NCBI RefSeq assembly: GCF_003020115.1 | Contig: NZ_PYFX01000009.1 | Coordinates: forward strand, 1-64,000 | Source: Bradyrhizobium sp. MOS002 | Lineage (GTDB): Bacteria > Pseudomonadota > Alphaproteobacteria > Rhizobiales > Xanthobacteraceae | DNA length: 64,000 bases | Reading direction: 5' to 3' | Shown: one piece after another, positions 31,712-40,210 of the stretch | Position numbering within the stretch: position 1 is the stretch's first letter | How the letters are laid out: every line of letters begins with the position of its first letter | Notes under the pieces: generated by a model | The model's input: the letters and a program-made list of their open reading frames with translations, nothing else | Databases searched by the model: none | What the model was told of the DNA's origin: nothing | Translations under genes and position numbers: made by a program

Positions 31712-32056
31712 TCAGCAATAGCCGTAGATGCCGCACGAGTAGGGCAGGCGCCAGAAATAATCGACCTGCTTCCCGCCGTAATACGAGCCCTGGTAATCGT
31801 AGTCCCATGGGCGGCCGTAATAGCCCGGCAGCGTGTGCGAGCCCGGCAGCAGTGGCGTACCCGGCAAATTGCGGATGTAGCTGCCGATGCCGTAGGCCGG
31901 CGAGATCAGCGCATCAGGATCGGTCTCGACATAGACCTGCGGCGGCTCCTGTGGCGGAGCGGCGGCCCGCCGCCGCGGCGTGGCCGGCAAATCGGCGGCA
32001 ATCGCAGCTGAGACCGTCAGCATCGCCGCAAGGGCAGGCACCATCCAGCGCAGCAT
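31712..32056 (-). CDS. Small secreted hypothetical protein
   Basis: From ATG 32056 the product is 114 residues. A signal peptide (MLRWMVPALAAMLTVSAAIA, 1-20) precedes 'ADLPATPRRRAAAPPQEPPQVYVETDPDALISPAYGIGSY'. The rest is rich in Tyr and Gly ('PGYYGRPWDYDYQGSYYGG') and ends with a Cys pair (SCGIYGYC). It is probably a periplasmic or outer-membrane-associated protein of unknown role. The longer frame from 32236 reads through an intergenic repeat and is rejected. Confidence 0.7.
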   Translation of the reverse strand: MLRWMVPALAAMLTVSAAIAADLPATPRRRAAAPPQEPPQVYVETDPDALISPAYGIGSYIRNLPGTPLLPGSHTLPGYYGRPWDYDYQGSYYGGKQVDYFWRLPYSCGIYGYC

Positions 32057-32150
32057 CGTCGGCTCCGAATCAAAAGGGGCGATCCAGTGACGATGTATGC
32101 GGCAGATATGGTTAACGACTGTTAACTGGCGGCGGCCAAAACGGCTGCCG

Positions 32151-32246
32151 TCGTTCCGGGGCGGTGCGAAGCACCGAACCCGGAATCTAGAGCTTATGAT
32201 GCAATGTCGATATTCCGGGTTCGCGCTGTCGCGCACCCCGGAATGA
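32151..32246. repeat. Interspersed palindromic repeat, family C
   Basis: It starts TCGTTCCGGGGCGGTGCGAAG and ends with the inverted counterpart GTCGCGCACCCCGGAATGA. Inner inverted arms are ACCCGGAATCTAGA and TATTCCGGGTT. It is a typical intergenic palindrome of this genome group. Confidence 0.7.
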
Positions 32247-32254
32247 AGTTGATG

Positions 32255-33535
32255 CTACGCGCTCAGCGCCTGTTCCAGATCGGCGATCAGATCTTCCTTG
32301 TCCTCGATGCCGATCGAGAGCCGCACCACGTCGGGGCCGGCGCCGGACTTGACCTTGGCTGCGTCGTCGAGCTGGCTGTGCGTGGTCGAGGCCGGATGGA
32401 TGACCAGCGAGCGGGTGTCGCCGACATTGGCCAGATGCGAGAACAGCTGCAACTTCGAGACCAGGCTGACGCCGGCGTCGTAGCCGCCCTTCAGGCTGAA
32501 GGTGAACACGGCGCCGGCACCCTTCGGCGCGTATTTGCGTGCGAGCCGGTGGTACGGGTCGCTTGCAAGGCCTGCGTAGTTCACCGCGGCCACCGCCGGA
32601 TGGCCGGCGAGGAATTCGGCGACCGCTTTCGCATTGTCGCAGTGCTTCTGCATGCGCAGCGGCAATGTCTCGATGCCGGTGAGGATCATGAAGGCGTTGA
32701 ACGGCGACAGCGCCGGTCCGAGGTCGCGCAGGCCGAGCACGCGGCAGGCGATCGCGAAGGCGAAATTGCCGAACGTCTCCTGGAGCCGGATGCCATGATA
32801 TTCGGGCCGGGGCTCGGAGAGCATCGGATATTTGCCGCCGGTCGACCAGTCGAAGGTGCCGGCATCGACGATGATGCCGCCGATCGAATTGCCGTGGCCG
32901 CCGAGAAACTTCGTCAGCGAGTGCACGACGATGTCGGCGCCGTGATCGATCGGACGGATCAGATAGGGCGAGGCCAGCGTGTTGTCGACGATCAGCGGTA
33001 CGCCCGCCTTGCGCGCCACCGTCGAGATCGCCTCGATGTCGGTGATGCTGCCGGCGGGATTGGCGATGGACTCGATGAAGATCGCTTTCGTGCGCGGCGT
33101 GACCGCACGTTCGAAGCTCGCGATGTCGTCGGGATCGGCCCACACTACGTTCCAGCCGAAGCTCTTGAACGCATGCGTGAACTGGTTGATCGAGCCGCCA
33201 TAGAGCTTTCGCGCCGCGATGAACTCGTCGCCCGGCTGGAGCAATTGCTGCAGCACCACGACCTGCGCGGCATGGCCCGAGGCCACCGCAAGCGCGGCCG
33301 TGCCGCCTTCGAGTGCCGCGACGCGCTCTTCCAGCACGGCGTTGGTGGGATTGCCGATGCGGGTATAGATGTTGCCGAACGCCTGCAGGCCGAACAGAGA
33401 GGCGGCGTGGTCGGCGTCGTTGAAGACGAACGACGTCGTTTGATAAATCGGAGTCGCGCGCGCACCGGTGGTGGGATCGGGCTGTGCACCGGCATGCACG
33501 GCGAGGGTCGAAAATCCCGGAAGGCGATCGCTCAT
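32255..33535 (-). CDS. metY: O-acetylhomoserine sulfhydrylase-type PLP enzyme
   Basis: The product has 426 residues, the length of MetY-type enzymes (cystathionine gamma-synthase-like proteins are nearer 390). Signatures are 'STLAVHAGAQPDPTTGARATPIYQTTSFVF' at the start, 'YTRIGNPTNAVLEERVAALEGG' (57-78) and the PLP Lys209 in 'VVHSLTKFLGGHGNSIGG'. The C-terminal 'VGDTRSLVIHPASTTHSQL' is also typical. The enzyme makes homocysteine from O-acetylhomoserine and sulfide in methionine synthesis, in the cytoplasm. A CoA-binding-protein gene lies upstream on the same strand at 33674-34258; such pairs are common in alphaproteobacteria. The 138-bp leader shows no SAM-riboswitch pattern that I can recognise. 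Confidence 0.9.
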   Translation of the reverse strand: MSDRLPGFSTLAVHAGAQPDPTTGARATPIYQTTSFVFNDADHAASLFGLQAFGNIYTRIGNPTNAVLEERVAALEGGTAALAVASGHAAQVVVLQQLLQPGDEFIAARKLYGGSINQFTHAFKSFGWNVVWADPDDIASFERAVTPRTKAIFIESIANPAGSITDIEAISTVARKAGVPLIVDNTLASPYLIRPIDHGADIVVHSLTKFLGGHGNSIGGIIVDAGTFDWSTGGKYPMLSEPRPEYHGIRLQETFGNFAFAIACRVLGLRDLGPALSPFNAFMILTGIETLPLRMQKHCDNAKAVAEFLAGHPAVAAVNYAGLASDPYHRLARKYAPKGAGAVFTFSLKGGYDAGVSLVSKLQLFSHLANVGDTRSLVIHPASTTHSQLDDAAKVKSGAGPDVVRLSIGIEDKEDLIADLEQALSA

Positions 33536-33673
33536 TGAGGGCGTCCTGTTCTCGTGGTCTGAAATCGCGCGGCATGCTGATCGGCGCCGCGGCTGCCGTC
33601 AAGGCGCGGCTTCACATCGGAACGATCGTGCTACGCATTGTCGCGTTCGCGAAATGAAACCTTCGCAATTGCG

Positions 33674-34258
33674 TCAGCTTTGCTCGGTCTTGTTCTTGGC
33701 GGCGCGGTCCGATGCCGCGGTTTCGCCGCCGCCGACACTCATCCGATTGAGGCACAGCCGCATGCCCTGCGTCGGCACCGGGGCGCGCTTGGAGCTCAGC
33801 GTGCGCGAATTGACGCCCATCCAGGAGATCTCCGACGACAAACGCCCATATTCGATCTTGGGGCAGCGGTTCATCACCACCTTGATACCGACCGATTCCG
33901 CCTTCAGCGCCTCCGCATCGTCGCGCGCACCCAACTGCATCCAGATCACCATCGGCAGCGGATCGAGCGTGAGGGCTTCCTCGACCACCGGCATGATGTG
34001 GCTGGAGTTGCGGAAAATGTCGATCATGTCGACGGGACGGCCGATGTCGGACAGCGAGGCGACGAAGGGTTTTCCGAGCAGCTCCTTGCCGACATGGCCG
34101 GGATTGACCGGAATCATGTCGTAGCCGCGCTGGGCCAGATATTTGAACGCGAAATAGCTCGGCCGCACGTTGGCAGGCGAGGCGCCGACCATCGCGATCG
34201 ACTTCACGTTGTTGAGGATGCCCCGGATGTAATTGTCGGGATAGGCGTCGTGGTTCAT
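33674..34258 (-). CDS. CoA-binding domain protein
   Basis: The product has 194 residues. A YccU-like CoA-binding Rossmann domain is clear: 'YIRGILNNVKSIAMVGASPANVRPSYFAFKYLAQRGYDMIPVNPGHVGKELLGKPFVASLSDI' (about 10-72), 'VDMIDIFRNSSHIMPVVEEAL' and 'VIWMQLGARDDAEALKAESVGIKVVMNRCPKIEY' (about 104-137). The last 45 residues are extended and without known motif. In this family CoA or an acyl-CoA is bound without known catalysis. It precedes metY on the same strand and is probably co-transcribed. Confidence 0.85.
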   Translation of the reverse strand: MNHDAYPDNYIRGILNNVKSIAMVGASPANVRPSYFAFKYLAQRGYDMIPVNPGHVGKELLGKPFVASLSDIGRPVDMIDIFRNSSHIMPVVEEALTLDPLPMVIWMQLGARDDAEALKAESVGIKVVMNRCPKIEYGRLSSEISWMGVNSRTLSSKRAPVPTQGMRLCLNRMSVGGGETAASDRAAKNKTEQS

Positions 34259-34275
34259 TGGCTCATCTTTTTGCT

Positions 34276-34360
34276 GTCATTGCGAGGAGCGAAGCGACGA
34301 AGCAATCCAGTCTGTCTCCGAGAAGAGATCTCTGGATTGCTTCGCTTCGCTCGCAATGAC
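34276..34360. repeat. Interspersed palindromic repeat, family D copy 1
   Basis: The left arm GTCATTGCGAGGAGCGAAGC continues GACGAAGCAATCCAG. The right arm is CTGGATTGCTTCGCTTCGC followed by TCGCAATGAC. A second copy in opposite orientation is at 58684-58767. Confidence 0.85.
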
Positions 34361-34363
34361 GAA

Positions 34364-35188
34364 TCACTCGTCCCGCCATGTCGGCGTGCGCTTCTCAATG
34401 AAGGCGCCGATGCCTTCCTCGGCGTCTCGCGCCATCATGTTCTCGGTCATCACCTCTGCCGCATAGCGATAGGCCTCTGCAAGGCTCATCTCGGCCTGGC
34501 GGTAGAACGCCTCCTTGCCGAGCTTGACGGTATAGGCGGATTTCAGCGCGACCTGTTCGGCGAGCGCGATCGCGGCATCCCGCTCGGTGCCGGCGGCGAC
34601 GACACGATTGACGAGCCCAATCTCGCGGGCGCGTGCGGCCGGGATCGGCTCGCCCGTCAGCAGCATCTCCATCGCCTGCTTGCGCGGCACGTTGCGCGAC
34701 AGCGCCACCATCGGCGTCGAGCAGAACAGGCCGATGTCGACGCCGGGAGTGGCGAAGTGTGCTGCTTCCGAGGCGATCGCGAGATCGCAGCTTGCCACGA
34801 GCTGGCAGCCGGCGGCGGTCGCGATGCCCTGGACCGATGCGACCACGGGCTTGGGGAGGTGCACGATCGCCTGCATCATCGCGCTGCAGGCGGTCATCAT
34901 CTCGGCGAAGAAGGCCCGGCCGCGATCCGGGTCAGTGCGGCGCGCAGTCAGCTCCTTCATATCGTGGCCGGCGGAGAAGGCGGGACCGTTGGCCGCGATC
35001 ACGACCCCGCGGACAGCTTTGTCGTCGCGGATCTCGTTGAGCTCAGCATGCAGGCTTGCGATCATCGTCGCCGACAGGCTGTTGCGTGCGGCCGGGCGGT
35101 TGAGGGTCAGGACCGCGATGGGGCCCACGGTCTCGCGCAGCAGAATCGGTGGTTGCGGGGCGGGGGCGCGGGCGGCCTGGACGGACAT
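34364..35188 (-). CDS. Enoyl-CoA hydratase/isomerase family protein
   Basis: From the second Met (35188) the product is 274 residues. Crotonase-fold signatures are 'VLTLNRPAARNSLSATMIASL' (about 26-46), the oxyanion-hole segment 'FSAGHDMKEL' (about 71-80), 'VASVQGIATAAGCQLVASCDLAIAS' (about 117-141) and 'FATPGVDIGLFCSTPMVALSR'. 'GHDMKEL' is typical of ECHDC3-like members, and a Glu equivalent to the second catalytic acid is not obvious in the GLFCST segment. It may be a hydratase or an isomerase. The plus-strand thioesterase gene at 35275 is divergent from it. Confidence 0.85.
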   Translation of the reverse strand: MSVQAARAPAPQPPILLRETVGPIAVLTLNRPAARNSLSATMIASLHAELNEIRDDKAVRGVVIAANGPAFSAGHDMKELTARRTDPDRGRAFFAEMMTACSAMMQAIVHLPKPVVASVQGIATAAGCQLVASCDLAIASEAAHFATPGVDIGLFCSTPMVALSRNVPRKQAMEMLLTGEPIPAARAREIGLVNRVVAAGTERDAAIALAEQVALKSAYTVKLGKEAFYRQAEMSLAEAYRYAAEVMTENMMARDAEEGIGAFIEKRTPTWRDE

Positions 35189-35274
35189 CAAAGCGTTTCC
35201 GGTTGGATTATTGCGATTGGATGACGCAGATAACTTAATGTAACAGGGGACGTGAAGCGAGGGTGAGGGGTAGC

Positions 35275-35703
35275 ATGGCGTTAGCGAAAATGAGCGTGGC
35301 GGAGCTCGAGCAGTTCCTCCGCAACGAGTTTCCCCAGGCCTTCAGCGGCGACGACATCACAATCGAGAGCGCCGACGGTCAGGCCTGCCTTTTGCGTCAG
35401 CGCTATAGCGAAAAGATGCTGCGGCCGGGCGGAACCGTGTCCGGCCCGACGCTGATGGCGCTCGCCGATTTCGCGATGTACGTGGTGCTGTTGTCCGCGA
35501 TCGGGCCGATCGGGCTCGCCGTGACCACCAATCTCAACATCAACTTCCTGCGCAAGGGGCAGCCCGGGCAGGACGTGCTGGCGGAGGCGCGGCTGCTCAA
35601 GCTCGGCAAGCGCCTCGCGGTCGGTGAGGTGAAACTGTTGTCCGGTACCTCGCCCGATCCCATTGCGCATGTCACCTCGACCTATTCCATTCCAAACGTT
35701 TGA
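35275..35703 (+). CDS. PaaI-type hotdog-fold thioesterase
   Basis: From ATG 35275, behind GAGGGG, the product is 142 residues. 'RPGGTVSGPTLMALADFAMYVVLLSAIGPIGLAVTTNLNINFLRK' (about 49-93) is the hotdog core, with an Asp at the catalytic position in LADFA. 'DVLAEARLLKLGKRLAVGEVKLLS' completes the sheet. Family members hydrolyse acyl-CoA thioesters in the cytoplasm, often aromatic or fatty acyl-CoA. Divergence from an enoyl-CoA hydratase gene suggests acyl-CoA metabolism. Confidence 0.85.
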   Translation: MALAKMSVAELEQFLRNEFPQAFSGDDITIESADGQACLLRQRYSEKMLRPGGTVSGPTLMALADFAMYVVLLSAIGPIGLAVTTNLNINFLRKGQPGQDVLAEARLLKLGKRLAVGEVKLLSGTSPDPIAHVTSTYSIPNV

Positions 35704-35775
35704 GCTTTTTGCAGGTACTTTAATACCATATTTGTAAGCGATTGATATTGCACATGTAAATTGCGCCTTGGGGCA

Positions 35776-35804
35776 TTGACCGCGGCGCCCCTGTTCTCTA
35801 GAAA
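35776..35804 (+). promoter_or_regulatory. Putative promoter of rplM-rpsI
   Basis: TTGACC at 35776-35781 and TAGAAA at 35799-35804 are separated by 17 bp, about 60 bp before the rplM ATG. This fits a housekeeping promoter; it was found by eye only. Confidence 0.5.
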
Positions 35805-35861
35805 TCCGCCCAGTCCGGTGCGGTGTTCGCGCCGATGCTCCCCGTCCACGGAAACTCTGAC

Positions 35862-36326
35862 ATGAAAACCTTTTCGGCAAAGCCGGCTGAGGTGACGAAG
35901 AAGTGGGTATTGATCGACGCCAAGGGTCTGGTCGTCGGCCGTCTCGCCACCATCGTCGCCATGCGCCTGCGCGGCAAGCACCTCCCGACCTACACCCCGC
36001 ACGTTGATTGCGGCGACAACATCATCATCATCAACGCGCAGTATGCGGTTCTCACCGGCCGCAAGCGCGAGCAGAAGACCTATTACAAGCACACCGGTTA
36101 CGTCGGCCACATCAAGGAGCGCACCGCGCGCCAGATTCTCGAGGGCAAGCATCCCGAGCGCGTGCTCGAGAAGGCCGTCGAGCGCATGATCCCGCGTGGT
36201 CCGCTCGGTCGCGTCCAGATGGGCAATCTCCGCGTCTACGGCGGCGCCGATCATCCGCACGAGGCCCAGACGCCCGAGAAGATCGACATCGCCAAGTTGA
36301 ACCGCAAGAACACGAGGGCCGCATAA
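35862..36326 (+). CDS. rplM: Ribosomal protein L13
   Basis: From ATG 35862 the product is 154 residues (MKTFSAKPAEVTKKWVLIDA). Segments 'LVVGRLATIVAMRLRGKHLPTYTPHVDCGDNIIIINA', 'KTYYKHTGYVGHIKE' and 'VYGGADHPHEAQTPE' are diagnostic. L13 is an early-assembling protein of the large ribosomal subunit. rpsI follows with one base between stop and start, the universal L13-S9 operon. Confidence 0.98.
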   Translation: MKTFSAKPAEVTKKWVLIDAKGLVVGRLATIVAMRLRGKHLPTYTPHVDCGDNIIIINAQYAVLTGRKREQKTYYKHTGYVGHIKERTARQILEGKHPERVLEKAVERMIPRGPLGRVQMGNLRVYGGADHPHEAQTPEKIDIAKLNRKNTRAA

Positions 36327-36327
36327 C

Positions 36328-36807
36328 ATGGCCGAATCCATCCAGTCGCTCGACCAGCTCTCGCAGCTCAAGACGGCGGCCGCGCCCGACGCGCCCAAGC
36401 ACGAGAAGAAGGTCGACAAGTTCAACCGCGCCTACGCCACCGGCAAGCGCAAGGACGCGGTCGCCCGCGTCTGGATCAAGCCGGGCGCCGGCAAGGTCAC
36501 GGTCAACGCGCGCGAGGTCGAGGTCTATTTCGCTCGTCCCGTGCTGCGCATGATGATCGAGCAGCCGTTCTCCGTGGCCGCGCGGTCCGGCCAGTATGAC
36601 GTGATCTGCACCGTCGCCGGCGGCGGTCTGTCCGGCCAGGCCGGTGCCGTCCGTCACGGCATCTCCAAGGCGCTGACCTATTTCGAGCCGGAGCTGCGCA
36701 CCGTGCTCAAGAAGGGTGGCTTCCTCACCCGCGACTCCCGCGTGGTCGAGCGTAAGAAGTACGGCAAGGCCAAGGCCCGCCGGTCCTTCCAGTTCTCGAA
36801 GCGTTAA
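36328..36807 (+). CDS. rpsI: Ribosomal protein S9
   Basis: The product has 159 residues. The N-terminal extension (about 1-32, AAAPDAPKHEKKVDK) is usual in alphaproteobacteria. The S9 core has 'YATGKRKDAVARVWIKPGAGKVTVN', 'ARSGQYDVICTVAGGGLSGQAGAVRHGISKAL' and 'GGFLTRDSRVVERKKYGKAKARRSFQFSKR'. The basic C-terminal tail reaches the ribosomal P site. It is directly after rplM. Confidence 0.98.
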   Translation: MAESIQSLDQLSQLKTAAAPDAPKHEKKVDKFNRAYATGKRKDAVARVWIKPGAGKVTVNAREVEVYFARPVLRMMIEQPFSVAARSGQYDVICTVAGGGLSGQAGAVRHGISKALTYFEPELRTVLKKGGFLTRDSRVVERKKYGKAKARRSFQFSKR

Positions 36808-36851
36808 TCGCTTCGGTCGCATTCGCCGCGAAAGCGGCTTCAATGAGATGC

Positions 36852-36880
36852 AAAAGGGCGCTGATTTCAGCGCCCTTTTT
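36852..36880 (+). terminator. Terminator after rpsI
   Basis: AAAAGGGCGCTGA and TCAGCGCCCTTTTT form a stem with a very short loop and a T-run. Confidence 0.9.
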
Positions 36881-37036
36881 GCTGTTCGTTTGTATGCAAA
36901 TTGATGGCGTGTTTCCTGAAAACTTGGGCCCGCATGAAAACCTGAATGGAACCCGCGAGACATAGCGTCGCATTTGGAAGGGCGCGCAAATCGGCTGAGC
37001 CGGTCGCGTAACTGCTATGTCTAGAAGGGGGCCGAC

Positions 37037-38269
37037 ATGATGTCGCTCGATAGCATCACGCTCTATTTGGTCGCCACCATGGTCGCCGCACTGCTCGGCG
37101 CCATGATGGTGTTTTTCGGAAGGCAGGAGAACAGCCCTGCGCTGAAATGGTGGGGCACCGCCTATCTGCTCGGCGCCGCGTCGGTGGCGCTCTGGACGGC
37201 GGCCGGCGACAGACTGGGCCCGCATCTTTACCTTGCGCTGAACGCGGTCGGCTTCGTCGCCTGCGGCATGGTGTGGAATGCGGCGCGCGTCTTCCACGGC
37301 CGCAAGCCGAACTGGCCGGGCCTCCTGGTCGGCGCGCTCGCCTGGGCCGCTGCAGCGACGCTGCTCGATCCCACCGCGTCCATGCTGCGCATGATCGTCG
37401 GCGCCGGCATCGTCTCGGTCTATGCGGCGCTGACCGCGAGCGAGCTCTGGGTCGAGCGGCGCAAGAGCCTGCAACGGCGCTGGCCGGCCTTCGTTGTCCC
37501 GGTGATGCACGGCTGCGTCTTGATGCTGCCGATCCTGCTCGGCAGCTTCCTGCGCCCGAACGATGCCGGCTTCTCCACCAGCATCTGGGTCACCGTGTTC
37601 GCGGTCGAGCTCGTGCTTTATGCCGTCGGCACCGTGTTCGTGATCTTCATGCTGGTGTCCGAGCGCACCGTCACCGCGCACCGGACCGCCGCGTCCACCG
37701 ATCCGCTGACCGGCATGCTCAACCGCCGCGGCTTCTCGGAAGCCTGCGGACGCGTGATCGAGCGCGAGGCCAAGGCCGGCCGTCCCGTGACGGTGATGAT
37801 CTTCGACATCGATCATTTCAAGTCGATCAACGACCGCTTCGGCCATCCCGCCGGCGACGAGATGCTGAAATTGTTCTCGACCGTCGTGGTCAGCAATCTG
37901 CGCATCAGCGACATGTCGGGTCGCATCGGCGGCGAGGAGTTCGCGGCCCTCCTGCCGTGTTCGCTCGAGGAGGGCGTGCTGGTCGCCGAGCGCGTGCGCG
38001 AGGCCTTCGAGACCTCCGGCGTCGTCGTCGATGAGGGGCCCGTCGACACCACCGTCAGCATCGGCGTCGCGGGCGGTCCGGCCGGCACCGAGCTCGAAGT
38101 GTTGCTCGCCTCGGCCGACACCGCGCTTTACCAGGCCAAGCGCGGCGGCCGTAACCGCGTCGAGGCGGCGGAGGAGCTGCCGCTGTCGCTGGAGAACTGG
38201 CGCCGCCAGAGCGCCGCGCGGATCGGCGGGTCCAACACGCAGTCCAAGGCGCAGACGGCGACCGCCTAG
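37037..38269 (+). CDS. Membrane-anchored diguanylate cyclase
   Basis: The product has 410 residues. Six or seven N-terminal membrane segments (about 8-205) precede a GGDEF domain: 'STDPLTGMLNRRGF' (220-233), 'IFDIDHFKSINDRFGHPAGD' (255-274) and the active site GGEEF at 298-302. An intact inhibitory site RISD at 289-292, five residues before GGEEF, implies product feedback. It makes cyclic di-GMP from two GTP. The sensor part is a membrane domain without a recognised ligand site. ATG 37037 follows AAGGGGG. The C-terminal 40 residues are Ser/Ala/Gln-rich and probably disordered. Confidence 0.93.
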   Translation: MMSLDSITLYLVATMVAALLGAMMVFFGRQENSPALKWWGTAYLLGAASVALWTAAGDRLGPHLYLALNAVGFVACGMVWNAARVFHGRKPNWPGLLVGALAWAAAATLLDPTASMLRMIVGAGIVSVYAALTASELWVERRKSLQRRWPAFVVPVMHGCVLMLPILLGSFLRPNDAGFSTSIWVTVFAVELVLYAVGTVFVIFMLVSERTVTAHRTAASTDPLTGMLNRRGFSEACGRVIEREAKAGRPVTVMIFDIDHFKSINDRFGHPAGDEMLKLFSTVVVSNLRISDMSGRIGGEEFAALLPCSLEEGVLVAERVREAFETSGVVVDEGPVDTTVSIGVAGGPAGTELEVLLASADTALYQAKRGGRNRVEAAEELPLSLENWRRQSAARIGGSNTQSKAQTATA

Positions 38270-38326
38270 GCAAAGGAGGCCTCGCGGTAATCCCCTGTTT
38301 ACCATTCGATCCCTACCATTGCGGGC

Positions 38327-38563
38327 ATGGAATCGATCCGTCGACAGAACCCGCAGACCGCCTTGATGTCGCTCGAAGCCGCGGCGACTTCGGCACGCGG
38401 CGGCTTCGCGTGCCTGTTCTCGACCGCGGACGAATACGAGAGCGCGCTGATTACCGAACGCCGTGCCCAGGGGCGCTACACGCAAGGCCGCAATTACTGG
38501 TCGCTCGCTCTATTCGCCGGTTGTGCGCTCATGGTGGCGGGCACCGTTTTGCTGCTCGCCTGA
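38327..38563 (+). CDS. Small hypothetical protein with C-terminal membrane helix
   Basis: The product has 78 residues. A soluble N-terminal part ('TALMSLEAAATSARGGFACLFSTADEYESALITERRAQGRY') precedes one membrane segment (about 59-77, 'LALFAGCALMVAGTVLLLA'). No family is recognised. It is followed by a good terminator. Confidence 0.55.
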   Translation: MESIRRQNPQTALMSLEAAATSARGGFACLFSTADEYESALITERRAQGRYTQGRNYWSLALFAGCALMVAGTVLLLA

Positions 38564-38589
38564 GTGATCTGCATTTTTGGACCGGGCAG

Positions 38590-38612
38590 GGCGCCGTTTC
38601 GGCGCCTTTTTC
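38590..38612 (+). terminator. Rho-independent terminator
   Basis: GGCGCCG and CGGCGCC pair around TTT and are followed by TTTTTC. Confidence 0.9.
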
Positions 38613-38665
38613 TTTGTCGCGGGCTGCGGTAGACACGCCGATCGAACAAAAATGGGTGGAAACAG

Positions 38666-38962
38666 ATGATCACCGAGATCGCGCAAATCGACGTCAAGCC
38701 GGGCAGCGAGAAGGACTTTGAGGCCGCCGTCACCAAGGCCAGGGCCGCTTTCGGCCGCTCCAAGGGCTTTCATGGTTTCGAGCTGCACAAGTCGATCGAG
38801 AAGCCGCAGCGCTATCGTCTGATGGTGAAGTGGGAGACGCTCGAGAGCCATACCGTCGATTTCCGCGGCTCCGAGAATTTCACCGAATGGCGCGGCCTCG
38901 TCGGCCAGTATTTTGCGGCACCCCCCGAGGTAGAGCACACCGAAACCGTGCTCACCACCTGA
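38666..38962 (+). CDS. Antibiotic biosynthesis monooxygenase (ABM) domain protein
   Basis: The product has 98 residues with the dimeric alpha+beta ABM fold: 'ITEIAQIDVKPGSEKDFEAAVTKARAAFGRSKGFHGFELHKSIEKPQRYRLMVKWETLESH' covers strand, helix and strands. Members include cofactor-free monooxygenases and heme-degrading enzymes, but many are uncharacterised. No Asn or other specific heme-oxygenase residues can be assigned. It starts 54 bp after the terminator, preceded by GGAAAC. Confidence 0.82.
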   Translation: MITEIAQIDVKPGSEKDFEAAVTKARAAFGRSKGFHGFELHKSIEKPQRYRLMVKWETLESHTVDFRGSENFTEWRGLVGQYFAAPPEVEHTETVLTT

Positions 38963-38968
38963 GGCGGC

Positions 38969-40102
38969 TCAGGCTGCCTCTGCCAGAGGCGGCGCTTCAT
39001 ACGTCTTGAAATGGTCGATCACGACCTTGGCGATGGCGACAAGCGGCAGCGCCAGCGCCAGGCCCCAGATTCCGAACACGACGCCGAGCAGGATCTGGAA
39101 CGCGAACAGCGTGGCCGGCGGAATGTCCAGTGCCTGCCGCTGAAGGATCGGCGTCAGCACATAGCTCTCCATGGCGTGCACGCCCATGAAGAGGAGAAAG
39201 GCCGACAGCGCCGGAATCCATCCCGAGGCGAGGCTCGCCAGCACGACCACGACGCCGGCGATGATGGCGCCGACGGTCGGGATGAAGGCGAGCAGGCCTG
39301 CCTGGATCCCCAGGATGAACGAGCCGGGGATGCCGATCACGACGAGCCCGATCCAGGTCACCACGCCGACCGCAAGCATCACGACGATCTGCGCGATCAG
39401 CCAGCGCTCCAGCGTCTCGCCGATGCCGTCGATGATGAGGGTGATGCGGGCGCGATGCCTGGCCGGCGCGAGAAACAACAGGCCGTCATGATAGACGGCG
39501 GGCTGGGCGGCGAAGGCGAGCCCCAGGAACAGCACGATGAAGATGTTGCCGACCGCGCTGATGGTGCCTAGCAGCAGCTTGAAGGTCTGGCTCACGATCG
39601 CCCCGCCGCTCGAGGCCAACGCGCCCGCGCCCGGCAATCCGCCGTGCGAGCCCGAGTTCGGCGCCGGCGCCGGCGTCGCATCGGTGGAGGCTGCGGGTGC
39701 GGCGTTGCCGAGATCGAAGAAGCTGGTGTCGATCCCATGGCTTTCGAGGAAGGACCGGACGTTGGTGATCTGCGATTTGATCGTCTTGCTCAGCAGCGAG
39801 GCCTGCTCGGCAATGGTGGCGCCGCCGAGATAGGCAACGCCCGCAAGCATCACGGCCAGCGCGGCACAGACGATCGCGAGCCGGACCGCGTGGGGCAGGT
39901 GCACGCGGCGGCCGAGCGCGTTGGTCAGCGCGTTGAGACCGACGCCGAGCAGCATTCCGGTGAAGATCAGGAGCAGGGTGGCGGCAAAATACCAGGTGAA
40001 GACCAGCATTGCCGTGAACAGCACGATTCCAATGCCCCCGACCGAGATCGCCCAGGCCAGATCGGTGCGGGTCCGGGGCCGTTCATCTGCGGGAATGGTC
40101 AC
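38969..40102 (-). CDS. AI-2E family transporter
   Basis: The product has 377 residues and about eight membrane segments. The N-terminal 'WAISVGGIGIVLFTAMLVFTWYFAATLLLIFTGMLLGVGLNALTN' and the C-terminal 'IQAGLLAFIPTVGAIIAGVVVVLASL', 'AMESYVLTPILQRQALDIPPATLFAFQILLGVVFGIWGLALALPLVAIAKVV' are diagnostic. A Pro/Ala/Gly-rich linker with a long amphipathic segment lies in the middle (about 105-185). The family exports small molecules or acts as Na+/H+ antiporters; the AI-2 name does not prove signal export. It converges with the ABM gene. Confidence 0.9.
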   Translation of the reverse strand: MTIPADERPRTRTDLAWAISVGGIGIVLFTAMLVFTWYFAATLLLIFTGMLLGVGLNALTNALGRRVHLPHAVRLAIVCAALAVMLAGVAYLGGATIAEQASLLSKTIKSQITNVRSFLESHGIDTSFFDLGNAAPAASTDATPAPAPNSGSHGGLPGAGALASSGGAIVSQTFKLLLGTISAVGNIFIVLFLGLAFAAQPAVYHDGLLFLAPARHRARITLIIDGIGETLERWLIAQIVVMLAVGVVTWIGLVVIGIPGSFILGIQAGLLAFIPTVGAIIAGVVVVLASLASGWIPALSAFLLFMGVHAMESYVLTPILQRQALDIPPATLFAFQILLGVVFGIWGLALALPLVAIAKVVIDHFKTYEAPPLAEAA

Positions 40103-40210
40103 ATCGGGTCCTTTTCAGCGCGGTGCGCCGTACTCTTTCGACAAACGCGATCCGGATCAAGACCGCGTCAAGGCGATGGTTTGACGCTGCCGCGTGAACG
40201 GTGCAGAGCG

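Noticed and set aside
33536..33673. SAM riboswitch upstream of metY
   Set aside because: The minus-strand leader shows no SAM-I or SAM-II stem and pseudoknot pattern by eye. A covariance-model search would decide.
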